Assembly (NCBI GenBank): GCA_045615505.1
Contig: JAZLEZ010000055.1
Span: forward strand, 1 to 51,218
Origin: JAZLEZ01 sp045615505
Lineage (GTDB): Bacteria; Spirochaetota; Spirochaetia; Sphaerochaetales; Sphaerochaetaceae
DNA: 51,218 bases
Reading direction: 5' to 3'
In this document: positions 43,446-51,187 of the stretch, in pieces
How positions within the stretch are numbered: the first letter of the stretch is position 1
How the letters are laid out: each line of letters starts with the position of its first letter
The notes under the pieces: model-generated
The model's database searches: none
What the model was told of the DNA's origin: nothing
The model's input: only the letters and a program-made list of their open reading frames with translations
Position numbers and translations under genes: made by a program

Positions 43446-44165
43446 ATGAAGCTCATTTACATTGTTGAAGACCATCAGGTTATAAGAGAAGGTGTCAGAC
43501 GATACCTTGAGAACGCAGGTTACAAAGCTCTTGCATTTGCAAACATAAAGACAGCACATCAGGCAATATCCGTTACAAAACCCGATTTGCTTATTCAGGA
43601 TGTAATGCTTCCGGATGGAGACGGTTTTGATTTTGTAAGTGAAATCAGACAGAAAGATGATGTTCCCGTTATCTTTATGACTGCAAAGATTGCTGAAGAA
43701 GACAAGCTGAAAGGTTTTAAACTCGGTGCGGATGATTATATTTCCAAACCTTTTTCTCCAAAAGAACTGGTTGCCAGAGTTCAGGCAATATTCAGACGCC
43801 TGGACAACGGCACAAATCCTTCATCCAAAGCAGAAAAAACATTCAAAGCCGGTGACGGCATCCTTGTTTTCAACGATTTTGAGCATAAAATCACAGTAAA
43901 CGATGTAAAAGTTCCTTTAACTTCTGCAGAATGGAGAATTCTCAAGTATTTTACAGAGAATCCGTCAACCGTTTTATCCAGAGGTGAAATTCTTCAGAAG
44001 TGTTTTGATTATTCTTCCGAATCTTACGACAGAATAGTCGATACTCACATAAAAAATCTGAGAGCAAAACTCCGGGACTATCCGTGGATTGAAACTGTAA
44101 GAGGTTACGGCTACAGATTCATTGCTTATCCTGTATTTGATTCAAGCGGAGATATTACAGGGTGA
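43446..44165 (+). CDS. Response regulator, OmpR/PhoB family
   Basis: DNA-binding regulator of 239 aa. The receiver domain has the acidic pocket in YIVEDHQ, the phosphorylated Asp52 in LLIQDVMLPDGDGFD, the Thr in VIFMTAKIAEED and Lys101 in DDYISKPFSP. A winged-helix domain from about residue 140 has VPLTSAEWRILKYFTENPST and SYDRIVDTHIKNLRAKLRDY. It overlaps the histidine kinase gene. No Shine-Dalgarno is seen. Targets are unknown; the divergent EetA-like gene is the nearest candidate. Confidence 0.93.
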   Translation: MKLIYIVEDHQVIREGVRRYLENAGYKALAFANIKTAHQAISVTKPDLLIQDVMLPDGDGFDFVSEIRQKDDVPVIFMTAKIAEEDKLKGFKLGADDYISKPFSPKELVARVQAIFRRLDNGTNPSSKAEKTFKAGDGILVFNDFEHKITVNDVKVPLTSAEWRILKYFTENPSTVLSRGEILQKCFDYSSESYDRIVDTHIKNLRAKLRDYPWIETVRGYGYRFIAYPVFDSSGDITG

Positions 44166-45604
44166 AAAAATACTTTTTCAGATATTTTGCCTACATTTTC
44201 TTCATTTCCATTCTCATAATTGCAATCCAGAGCGGAAGTATCTTTTTTCAGTACAGAACAGGTCTGGATGCATGGAAAAGAAGCATTTTCGATGCCTGTA
44301 TTGATGATCTGGAATCAAATCTCGGAAGGTCCATGTTTCCAAAAATCAAAATCGACGGTCTGGACCTTTTCGGCAGCATCGCTCATGACAACAGAATCAG
44401 CGGATATCTGGTAAGAAATTCAGAAGGTGCCATTACACTTACTGTCGGACAAACTCCGGACGGAAGAGTACTTGCCTCAGTGCTGTCTCCGGATGAAAAG
44501 ATTACAGACAGGAAAAAAGTCAAATCCAAGCGTCTTGAAATGACTTTGAATGCATCTCTTAATGAAGACAACGGAGCGTTTTCGATTCAACGCAGCAGAA
44601 TAACAACAAAAAGAAGCGAATCTTTTGTCCCCCGTGATGTTGCCGCAACAGACATTCTGGGTTCAATTACCGTTGCCTATATGGATGATGTACTTCTTAC
44701 ATTTGACATTCTGACCTACACACCCCGAACCTACATCTATTCAAAACAGATAATCGAACCTATTTTCAAAAGTCTCCTGATTTCCTTTCCGGTTTGTTTT
44801 CTCATTGCTTTTTCGGGAGCATGGTTTGTCAGTTCCAGAAATGCAAATTATATCAACAGTGTAAGAATTGCACTCAAGAAACTTGCGGAAGGAAATGAAA
44901 CCGTCTCTTTGGATGAGAATAAAAACATCGAACTGAATGAAATAACCGTTGCAATAAAAGATTTGGGTAAACACCTTGCTGCCAACAACAGAAGCAGAAT
45001 TACTTGGCTGAACAGCATCTCTCACGACCTCAACACTCCTGCCGCAGCCATGAAAATGATAGTTGACGGTATGATTGACGGAGTTTTCAAACTCAACAAA
45101 CATAATCTCAAGGATTTGCAGATTCAGAATGATATTCTTTCTGAAAGAATACGGAAAGTCATTGATTATTCAACTTTGATTTCGGATACAAAGCCGAATT
45201 TAAAAGAATCAGAGACGAAGTCTGTCGTACCGTTTTATGATAATTGTGATTATGAAATCAAAACAGACACTGTTTTCTGTGATCCGGATTTGATGAGCAA
45301 GGCTGTAATCGAACTCATAAATAATGCCCGTGAATACGGAAGCGATGTAAAACTCAAAGCAGAAAAGATTGATACAGAATATAAAATCACCGTCTCCAAC
45401 AAAGGACAGCTTCCGGATTTCTTATCCGGCAGTTCGCTATTTGAACCTTGGACCAAAGGAGACAGTTCCAGAACAAGCGGCGGAAACGGTCTTGGGCTCC
45501 CGATTGTAAGTGCAATAGCCGCATTGCATAACGGAAAAGCGGAAATTCTTCAACAAGAAGATTATGTTATATCAACAATAACATGGACCATAACAGCCGG
45601 TTGA
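44162..45604 (+). CDS. Sensor histidine kinase
   Basis: Membrane sensor of 480 aa starting at a GTG that overlaps the regulator stop by four bases. The first span is at about residues 4-26 (FRYFAYIFFISILIIAIQSG). A periplasmic sensor region of roughly 170 residues follows, with no recognised fold. The second span is SLLISFPVCFLIAFSGAWFV. A HAMP-like linker leads to the H-box SISHDLNTPAAAMKMIVDG with His288. The ATPase domain has ELINNAREYGSDVK (N box) and SGGNGLGLPIVSAIAALHNG (G box). The signal sensed is unknown. Its stop lies at the junction with a broken ATPase gene. Confidence 0.92.
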   Translation: MKKYFFRYFAYIFFISILIIAIQSGSIFFQYRTGLDAWKRSIFDACIDDLESNLGRSMFPKIKIDGLDLFGSIAHDNRISGYLVRNSEGAITLTVGQTPDGRVLASVLSPDEKITDRKKVKSKRLEMTLNASLNEDNGAFSIQRSRITTKRSESFVPRDVAATDILGSITVAYMDDVLLTFDILTYTPRTYIYSKQIIEPIFKSLLISFPVCFLIAFSGAWFVSSRNANYINSVRIALKKLAEGNETVSLDENKNIELNEITVAIKDLGKHLAANNRSRITWLNSISHDLNTPAAAMKMIVDGMIDGVFKLNKHNLKDLQIQNDILSERIRKVIDYSTLISDTKPNLKESETKSVVPFYDNCDYEIKTDTVFCDPDLMSKAVIELINNAREYGSDVKLKAEKIDTEYKITVSNKGQLPDFLSGSSLFEPWTKGDSSRTSGGNGLGLPIVSAIAALHNGKAEILQQEDYVISTITWTITAG

Positions 45605-45712
45605 CAGGATTGAAAGAATTGTTTTTCCGCTTTGTCTTGGTCCTGTTATTGCAATAACAGGAAATTGATTTGCAAGACGCATTAATGCTTCGTATGCTTT
45701 CCGTCGAATCAT
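45605..45712 (-). pseudogene. Truncated AAA ATPase (AAA_14/DUF4143 type), N-terminal remnant
   Basis: An intact beginning is present: GGAG, then ATG at 45712, then MIRRKAYEALMRLANQ and FPVIAITGPRQSGKT, the Walker A region typical of DUF4143-linked ATPases, which normally run to about 400 aa. After 36 codons the frame enters the end of the histidine kinase gene and stops soon after, so the rest has been lost. The promoter and a three-copy operator-like repeat still stand upstream. It is unlikely to make a working protein. Confidence 0.7.
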
Positions 45713-45725
45713 TTCGGTTTTCTCC

Positions 45726-45786
45726 TTAGGATATTCTAAAGTATGACATTAGGATATTCCAAAGTCAAGGTTTAGGATATTCCAAA
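45726..45786 (-). promoter_or_regulatory. Three 23-bp-spaced operator-like repeats with promoter
   Basis: TTAGGATATTCYAAA occurs at 45726, 45749 and 45772, exactly 23 bases apart, each a near-palindrome (GGA-n3-TCC core). On the minus strand a promoter TTGACT (45768-45763), 17 bases, CATACT (45745-45740) is interleaved with them. This looks like an autoregulatory control region of the truncated ATPase gene. Confidence 0.7.
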
Positions 45787-45815
45787 CCGCTCATTGTCTG
45801 AACATTGAAATAGAA

Positions 45816-46385
45816 TCAAAAGAATATGTTTTCAAGCTCAGTATCGTCAAAATCTTTTTCGTACCAGAAAGTATTGATTCCGAGAGATGCCGCAGCATCT
45901 ATGTTTTCCTTGTAGTCATCTGTGAAGAAAACATCCCGCGGAGCAACTTTTTCTTCTTTGAGAATGTACTCGAAAAATGCCTTTGCAGGCTTTGTCATCC
46001 CCATTTCATGGGAGAGATAACACCTGTCAAAAAATCTGTCAAAGCCAAAACTTTCTATTATATCCCAGTGCGGCTTGAAAGTATTGCTTCCGACAACAAC
46101 TCTATTACCTTGCACCTTGAGTTTTTCAATCACTCTGACCATAGGTTCATTAAGGTAAGGTTTAAAAAAATCCGAGAAAGGTTTTCCCTGCACTTTCACA
46201 TTGAAAATATGCTCAAGGTGTCTGTAATATTCATCACAGGTAAGAGTTCCGTCCATAAGAGGATGATCGTAGTACCTGTAATCACGGAAAAACTCCTGAG
46301 TGTCAACACTCAGGAGTTCCGCGGTTTTATCAAGTACATTGATACCTTTGACAACCACATTTCCCATGTCAAAAATATACAACAT
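45816..46385 (-). CDS. HAD family phosphatase
   Basis: HAD hydrolase of 189 aa, close to YihX-type alpha-glucose-1-phosphate phosphatases. Motif I is YIFDMGNVVVKGI (D-M-G rather than D-x-D), motif II RVVVGSNTF, motif III KPAKAFFEYIL and motif IV VFFTDDYKENIDAAASLGIN. An Asp-x-Asp second acid is missing, as in YihX-like FDxGNV forms. The start MLYIFDMG lies four bases after the permease stop and behind AAAAGG. As the last gene of a sugar importer unit it may release phosphate from an imported or processed sugar phosphate. Confidence 0.85.
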   Translation of the reverse strand: MLYIFDMGNVVVKGINVLDKTAELLSVDTQEFFRDYRYYDHPLMDGTLTCDEYYRHLEHIFNVKVQGKPFSDFFKPYLNEPMVRVIEKLKVQGNRVVVGSNTFKPHWDIIESFGFDRFFDRCYLSHEMGMTKPAKAFFEYILKEEKVAPRDVFFTDDYKENIDAAASLGINTFWYEKDFDDTELENIFF

Positions 46386-46389
46386 TCCG

Positions 46390-47268
46390 TTAACCTTTTC
46401 TTGACTCGTAAACAGCTGCACCGCCGAGGAAGTATTTGCTCATTGTAAAGAACAGAATGAACATCGGAATCGATGCAAGAAGAGCACAGGCCATAAGAGC
46501 ACCTTCATCGGTCTGCTTTTCTTCTGCAAACTTTGAAATATACAGAGGAATGGTTTTCATCTTCTCGCTTTGAGAACAGAGCATAGGCCACAACAGATTA
46601 TCCCACTGATTTCTGAATGAAAGAATACCCAATGTTGCCATAACCGGTGTTGAGTTAGGAAGTACTATTTTTGAAAAAATACCGAATTCGGTAAGACCGT
46701 CAACACGGGCAGCATCCAGATATTCCGTCGGGAATGTTATGAGATACTGTCTCATCTGAAATACTCCGAAAGCAGATACTGCAAACGGTATGATAAGTCC
46801 CGGAATGGAATTCATAAGACCGAACTTTCTTACAACAAGATAGAGCGGAATCATAATGGCTTCAAAAGGAATCATCATTGTACTCATAATTGACATGAAT
46901 ACAAGATTGCGTGCCTTGAATTTAAACTTTGCAAGACCGTAACCGCAGAGTGCTGAAAGAAATACGGTTGTTGCAGCGCAGGAAACAGCAACAGCAAGCG
47001 AATTGAACAGGTTTCTGAAAAAGATATTGTCATTATGGTTTCCGTGAATGGCTTTCAGGAAGTTTGTCATAAATGTTCTTGTTTCAGTTGTGAAATATTC
47101 TTTGCTGGGAATCCATGAAAAAGGCATGCTCATAATCTGTTTTGCATCCATAAATGCAGCACAGAGCATGAACAGAAGGGGAACTATTGTAAATATCAGA
47201 ACCAAACAGAGAAAAACATAAGTCAATACTTCTCCCGTTCTGACTTTTCCTACATACTGGTTATTCAT
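46390..47268 (-). CDS. Carbohydrate ABC transporter permease, MalG type (CUT1)
   Basis: Inner-membrane permease of 292 aa with six spans. ATTVFLSALCGYGLAKFKFK and MSTMMIPFEAIMIPLYLVVR are family segments. The cytoplasmic EAA loop reads EYLDAARVDGLTEFGIFSKI followed by VLPNSTPV. The C-terminus is KYFLGGAAVYESRKG, close to the usual end of MalG-like subunits. It is separated from the MalF-type gene by 12 bases. The unit has no ATPase gene. Confidence 0.92.
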   Translation of the reverse strand: MNNQYVGKVRTGEVLTYVFLCLVLIFTIVPLLFMLCAAFMDAKQIMSMPFSWIPSKEYFTTETRTFMTNFLKAIHGNHNDNIFFRNLFNSLAVAVSCAATTVFLSALCGYGLAKFKFKARNLVFMSIMSTMMIPFEAIMIPLYLVVRKFGLMNSIPGLIIPFAVSAFGVFQMRQYLITFPTEYLDAARVDGLTEFGIFSKIVLPNSTPVMATLGILSFRNQWDNLLWPMLCSQSEKMKTIPLYISKFAEEKQTDEGALMACALLASIPMFILFFTMSKYFLGGAAVYESRKG

Positions 47269-47280
47269 ATCGTACCTCCG

Positions 47281-48210
47281 TCAATACTCAACATCATCAC
47301 CCTTCTGGATGGAGAACTGCAGGTATGTAAATACCAGCATGATGAGGAACAGAATAATAGACATAGCACAGGCTCTGCCAAGGTATCCGTTACGGACACC
47401 GGTGAAGTAAATGTTCATAGTAATGACATCTATAGGTTCTCGGGCAGTTCCACCCTGATAGAACATATATTGAGTACTGAATGTTTTCAGACATTGCAGC
47501 ATTGCCATAATGGAAACAAGCACGATAGTCGGTTTCAATAAAGGCAGTGTGATATGCCAGAATGTATGCCATCTTGAAGACCCGTCAACTATTGCAGCTT
47601 CGTAAATCGTAGGTGGAATTGAAGCAAGCCCCGTGATGAACAGGATTGTGAAATAACCGATATATTTCCAGAAGTAAACAATGATTGTGGATGCACGGAG
47701 CATTTTGTCATTTGTCAACCACTGATAGTCTCTTCCGATTGTACTCAACAGTGTATTTGTAAGCTGATTGATAAGACCTGTAGGCTGGAACATAATCATC
47801 CATATTGTTGCAGCAACAACTGATGACAGTACAGCCGGAGTATAGTATGCAAGCTCGAAGAATTTTTTGTGTCCGGGCTTTCTCAGTTGCATGATAAGCA
47901 CGGCAAGAGCCAGTGAAATCACTACCATCGGAATAAAACATCCCAGTGTGAAAACAGCTGTTGCCTTCAGTGAATTCATCAAAGAGAATCCGCCGTTGTT
48001 TTTTGTAAAAAGATAAACATAGTTTTCAAGTCCGACAAAATCCCAGTGACGACCGATAGCCTTTCTGTTTGTCAAACTTGTAATAAATGCATTGATAATA
48101 GGATAGAAACTGAAAATTGCAAAGAAAACCAAACATGGAAGGGTAAAAACAAAACCCCAACGAGCCTGTTGCTTTTCAATGCTGTATTTCTTCAAAGTTT
48201 TTGGTTTCAT
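47281..48210 (-). CDS. Carbohydrate ABC transporter permease, MalF/UgpA type (CUT1)
   Basis: Partner permease of 309 aa with six spans. It begins with a basic tail (KPKTLKKYSIEKQQARWGF), then VFTLPCLVFFAIFSFYPIIN. The EAA loop is IYEAAIVDGSSRWHTFWHI followed by TLPLLKPTIV. The end IQKGDDVEY is acidic. It follows the binding-protein gene after a 74-base gap with an 11-bp hairpin. Confidence 0.92.
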   Translation of the reverse strand: MKPKTLKKYSIEKQQARWGFVFTLPCLVFFAIFSFYPIINAFITSLTNRKAIGRHWDFVGLENYVYLFTKNNGGFSLMNSLKATAVFTLGCFIPMVVISLALAVLIMQLRKPGHKKFFELAYYTPAVLSSVVAATIWMIMFQPTGLINQLTNTLLSTIGRDYQWLTNDKMLRASTIIVYFWKYIGYFTILFITGLASIPPTIYEAAIVDGSSRWHTFWHITLPLLKPTIVLVSIMAMLQCLKTFSTQYMFYQGGTAREPIDVITMNIYFTGVRNGYLGRACAMSIILFLIMLVFTYLQFSIQKGDDVEY

Positions 48211-48238
48211 AAATAAACCTTTTCAGAATAAAAGATAA

Positions 48239-48268
48239 ATCAGTGGACCATAGTATCGGTCCACTGAT
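48239..48268 (-). terminator. Hairpin after the CUT1 binding-protein gene
   Basis: Perfect 11-bp stem ATCAGTGGACC / GGTCCACTGAT with an eight-base loop. On the minus strand it is followed by TTATCTTTTATT, so partial termination is plausible. Confidence 0.7.
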
Positions 48269-48284
48269 ATTTTGAGAATCAAAC

Positions 48285-49571
48285 TCAGTCGTTAATCAGT
48301 TCAAGAACTGCTGCCTGCATTGTCTTGTAGGCTTCTGCAGGTGTAACTCCCTGAAGCATTACATTCTTGATAGCTGTATCAATAGCGGTCTGAACACCGG
48401 CAGCGTTCTTTCCGTAGTACAGGATGTGTGATCTTGCAAAGTCATCGCTGAATACCTGAGAGTAAGGCATTGACTTGTAAGTATCTGAATTCATGAGAGT
48501 CTTGAGAGGCTGAATGAGTCCGACTTCCGTAAGGTACTGTTCTGCATGACCCGGTGTGAGGAGGAAATACTTGATAAGTTCCCAAGCCATCTTCTGCTCT
48601 GCTGATGATGCTTCGCTGTTGACCATATAGTAGTGGCCGTAGTAGCAACCTGCAACATTCTTGACTGCATCTTTGAATGTAGGATAAGGGACAACCATCC
48701 ACTCGCCGCTGCTGTAGAAACCGGGGTTATCTGAATTGATTCTGGCTTCCTGATAGAGACCTGTGTTACACATTGCGATATCGCCGTTGTCCTTGTTGAA
48801 AAGCTTTCTGGCTGCTGTAAGAGTAGGATTACCGAGGTTCTTTCCGTTAGGTCCCCAATTCTGCATGAATGTAAGGGCCTTGATCCAAGCTTCTTCGTTT
48901 ACACAGCCTTCCGTTGCTGAAAGTTCACCTCCGAGCTGTTCAACCATAGGAACAAAGTATGTGAGTGAATAAGAATATCTGAAATCAAATCCTCTTCTTG
49001 TGATGATTTCACCGTTTCTCTGGACGATTTTTTCAGAAACCTTAACCATATCTTCCCATGTCTTAGGGTAATCCTTTTCAGGATCAAGACCGGCATCGCG
49101 GAAAACCTTCTTGTTAATGAAGATTGACCAGTTCGTAAGCTCCAGAGGAAGTCCGTAAAGTTCGTCGTTGTAAAGAACAGCATCAATCATTCCGTCAGCA
49201 TACTTACTGAGCATGTCTTTTGCATTCTTGAAACCGACTGTTTTATAGTCAACCTTTGATACCAGACCTGTTTCAATATACTGATGAGCATTCTCGATAG
49301 GGAGGTTCCACATTGTAGGTCCCTGACCTGCAGCATAGGCTGTCTGGATAAGTTCACGGAGCTTTTCTGCGCTCTGTCTTGTAACATTGATTGTTACATT
49401 TGGATGAGTTGCCTTGAATTCTTCAATCCATTTGTCTTCGAGTGCCTGTCTTGCAGCATCTTCGTGTGTCCAGAATTCAAGAGTAACAGCTTCGTCTGCT
49501 TTTTTTGCACATGATACAAATAGGCAAAGTACAGAAGCAATTACGAGCAAAATCAATGAAAGTTTCTTCAT
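48285..49571 (-). CDS. Extracellular solute-binding lipoprotein, family 1 (sugar)
   Basis: Binding protein of 428 aa for the CUT1 importer. MKKLSLILLVIASVLCLFVS leads to the lipobox Cys and AKKADEA. The mature start VTLEFWTHEDAARQALEDKW, then MWNLPIENAHQYIETGLVSK and LYGLPLELTNWSIFINKKVF, is the classic family 1 pattern for oligosaccharides or glycerol phosphates. AAGGAGA precedes this ATG; the frame extends 13 codons upstream without a signal. First gene of the unit binding protein-MalF type-MalG type-HAD phosphatase. The ligand is unknown. Confidence 0.9.
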   Translation of the reverse strand: MKKLSLILLVIASVLCLFVSCAKKADEAVTLEFWTHEDAARQALEDKWIEEFKATHPNVTINVTRQSAEKLRELIQTAYAAGQGPTMWNLPIENAHQYIETGLVSKVDYKTVGFKNAKDMLSKYADGMIDAVLYNDELYGLPLELTNWSIFINKKVFRDAGLDPEKDYPKTWEDMVKVSEKIVQRNGEIITRRGFDFRYSYSLTYFVPMVEQLGGELSATEGCVNEEAWIKALTFMQNWGPNGKNLGNPTLTAARKLFNKDNGDIAMCNTGLYQEARINSDNPGFYSSGEWMVVPYPTFKDAVKNVAGCYYGHYYMVNSEASSAEQKMAWELIKYFLLTPGHAEQYLTEVGLIQPLKTLMNSDTYKSMPYSQVFSDDFARSHILYYGKNAAGVQTAIDTAIKNVMLQGVTPAEAYKTMQAAVLELIND

Positions 49572-49647
49572 AGCTTTCTCCTTAAAATAATAATATGGAC
49601 TCTCGCCCACAAATATCTATTTTAATGCCGCACTACTTAAATAACAA

Positions 49648-49797
49648 CTACAATCTTTCCCTCGCAACAACACTGTTTGGATATTCTTCTGTTACAACGC
49701 CAAATATACAGTATAAAACTTCAAAACCAGGCTCCTGCACTGCATTTGATTGCTTGAACTGAGCATTATATCTTCGTTTGGTCCATTCTTCCGCTTG
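49648..49797 (-). other. Open stretch without start in the gap after the reverse transcriptase gene
   Basis: The 257-base gap 49572-49828 has no clear gene. On the minus strand one frame is open for 49 codons between two stops (QAEEWTKRRYNAQFKQSNAV, then QEPGFEVLYCIFGVVTEEYP near the middle). It lacks a start codon and a ribosome site. It may be a gene remnant, but I do not recognise a family. Confidence 0.2.
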
Positions 49798-49828
49798 TCA
49801 TTTTTAAATAGCATAAAGTCCTTTTTGT

Positions 49829-50998
49829 CTATATGTAATTCCAACCCGAGTTTTTTTTGCTACTTGCCTGAATAATCCCCAAAGTCTTTCTGATATTCCA
49901 ACTGTCAAAATGGCCCAGTACCCCGTTAAAAGAGGCAAGCTGACATAAGAACTTCTCACAATCCCCTGTTACAAGCATATCATGCCACATCTTTCTGACT
50001 TTTACTTTCATTCTTGCAAGTGTGTTTTTCGAAATGTAGGAGGTATGAGGTTTTAAAAATGCTCCTAAAAATTCAACTCCGTCGTAGGCTGAAAAAATTT
50101 TAACTTTGCCCATATGCAATTCCAACCCGAGTTTTTCATTAAGAAATGAAGCTGTTAAAGGGATTAATTCGGTTAAACATTTTCTATCTGAACTTACCAC
50201 ATACGCATCATCCACATACCTTCCGTAATGTTTGCAATGTAGCTGTCTTTTCATATATTCATCAAATTCTCCAAGATAAACATTACTGAACAACTGCGAT
50301 GTGAGATTTCCTATGGGCAAACCTATTCCCGGAGGAGAATAAAACAAACTTTTATCTTTGGGAAGATTATCCCATTCTGTTTCATCACCTATTACAATGC
50401 ATTTTTTCAAGGGGTCTGTTTCAGAAATAAGTTTTGTAAGATATAAACAGAACTCAATATCGATGACATCTTTCCATTTTTCAAAACCTGTTTTACTCAC
50501 TTTATGTTCTGCCAGCTTCTTTATTTTTCTGCATGCTATATCACTGAGAGTTTGTCTGTTTATATGCATAAAGTAACCTTTTATATCCAGTTTCAATACA
50601 TAGCAAGGTCTTGTAAAAGCCCGGCTTTCACTACGGATATGATCTCTAAGGCGTCTGATTCCGTAATGTGTTCCCCGTCCGACAATACACGAGTAGCTGT
50701 CGGCAATAAAAGTCCTTTCAAAAAGTTTATGAACATAATTGAAATAAAGATGATGTACTATTCTGTCCTGAAAAGCTGCAGCAAATATTTCTCTTTTCTT
50801 AGGTTCTGCAATAACAAAACACGCACCCGGGGCAGGAATATAAGTCCTGTCCCAAAGATGCGTGCAGAGATTATACAGATTGCTGCAAAGATTACTTTCA
50901 TATTCAATTTGATATTTTTTATTTCTCTTTCCGCGTCTTGCTTCGAAATAAGCCGTATTCAAATCTGAAAGCAGTTGTTCAAAAGTCAGGTTATACAT
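49829..50998 (-). CDS. Reverse transcriptase of a diversity-generating retroelement
   Basis: RNA-directed DNA polymerase of 389 aa that would copy the neighbouring template repeat with errors at adenines. Motifs in order are EPKKREIFAAAFQDRIVHH (residues 65-83), LKLDIKGYFMHINR with Asp138, GLPIGNLTSQLFSNVYLGEF (226-245) with the GNLTSQ form usual for DGR enzymes, HYGRYVDDAYVVSS with the catalytic YVDD (261-264), and GVEFLGAFLKP (307-317). No maturase, RNase H or integrase domain is seen. The start MYNLTFEQLL was chosen because the seven codons upstream encode template sequence. The template frame ends in TAA just inside this start. The last codons lie in a 25-base repeat also found inside the gene. 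Confidence 0.9.
   Translation of the reverse strand: MYNLTFEQLLSDLNTAYFEARRGKRNKKYQIEYESNLCSNLYNLCTHLWDRTYIPAPGACFVIAEPKKREIFAAAFQDRIVHHLYFNYVHKLFERTFIADSYSCIVGRGTHYGIRRLRDHIRSESRAFTRPCYVLKLDIKGYFMHINRQTLSDIACRKIKKLAEHKVSKTGFEKWKDVIDIEFCLYLTKLISETDPLKKCIVIGDETEWDNLPKDKSLFYSPPGIGLPIGNLTSQLFSNVYLGEFDEYMKRQLHCKHYGRYVDDAYVVSSDRKCLTELIPLTASFLNEKLGLELHMGKVKIFSAYDGVEFLGAFLKPHTSYISKNTLARMKVKVRKMWHDMLVTGDCEKFLCQLASFNGVLGHFDSWNIRKTLGIIQASSKKNSGWNYI
49831..49855 (-). repeat. 25-base direct repeat, copy at the end of the reverse transcriptase gene
   Basis: Matches 50112-50136 at 24 of 25 bases in the same orientation, about 281 bases apart, but read in a different frame (SGWNYI here, LGLELHM there). It supplies the final residues of the enzyme and suggests a small duplication. 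Confidence 0.65.
50112..50136 (-). repeat. 25-base direct repeat, internal copy
   Basis: Second copy of the repeat at 49831, inside the reverse transcriptase gene where it encodes part of EKLGLELHMGK, a conserved place downstream of the YVDD motif. This is probably the original copy. Confidence 0.65.
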
Positions 50999-51012
50999 AA
51001 GTGCTGCCCAAA

Positions 51013-51187
51013 GCCACAAGGCGCACAGATTTACCGTTGTTGCGGTTGTTGTTGCTGTTCACATTGACATTGTTGCTGTTGAAGTTCATGTTGTACGCGT
51101 TGTTGCTATTGCTGCTGTTAGGAGAAGCAGTCCAGACATAACCGTTCGTACCTACATTGTTCAGCGACGAGCCATTGCGGTTGCCCG
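51013..51187 (-). other. DGR template repeat (TR)
   Basis: On the reverse-transcriptase sense strand a 64-codon frame (51185 to the TAA at 50991) contains 21 Asn codons, 16 of them AAC. The Asn codons are broken up by fixed ones giving GNRNGSSLNNVGTNGYVW, then TASPNSS, further Asn-rich blocks, and a constant end GKSVRLVALGSTYV. Clustered AAC codons within an otherwise fixed C-type-lectin-like sequence are the mark of a DGR template, since adenine mutation of AAC never gives a stop. An in-frame TGA at 51218-51216 shows the frame is not the end of an expressed gene. Exact borders need the variable copy, which is not in the window. The 3' constant part abuts the reverse-transcriptase start. Confidence 0.85.

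Noticed and set aside
45641..45662. Perfect 22-base palindrome after the histidine kinase gene as an operator or terminator
   Set aside because: It coincides with the codons for PVIAITG of the ATPase remnant, and no T-run follows on either strand; chance from coding is the simpler reading.
51013..51187. AAC-rich segment as a simple triplet microsatellite
   Set aside because: The AAC codons are interrupted in a non-periodic way by codons for Gly, Ser, Val, Tyr, Phe and Trp and flanked by constant ends, which fits a DGR template and not a slippage repeat.
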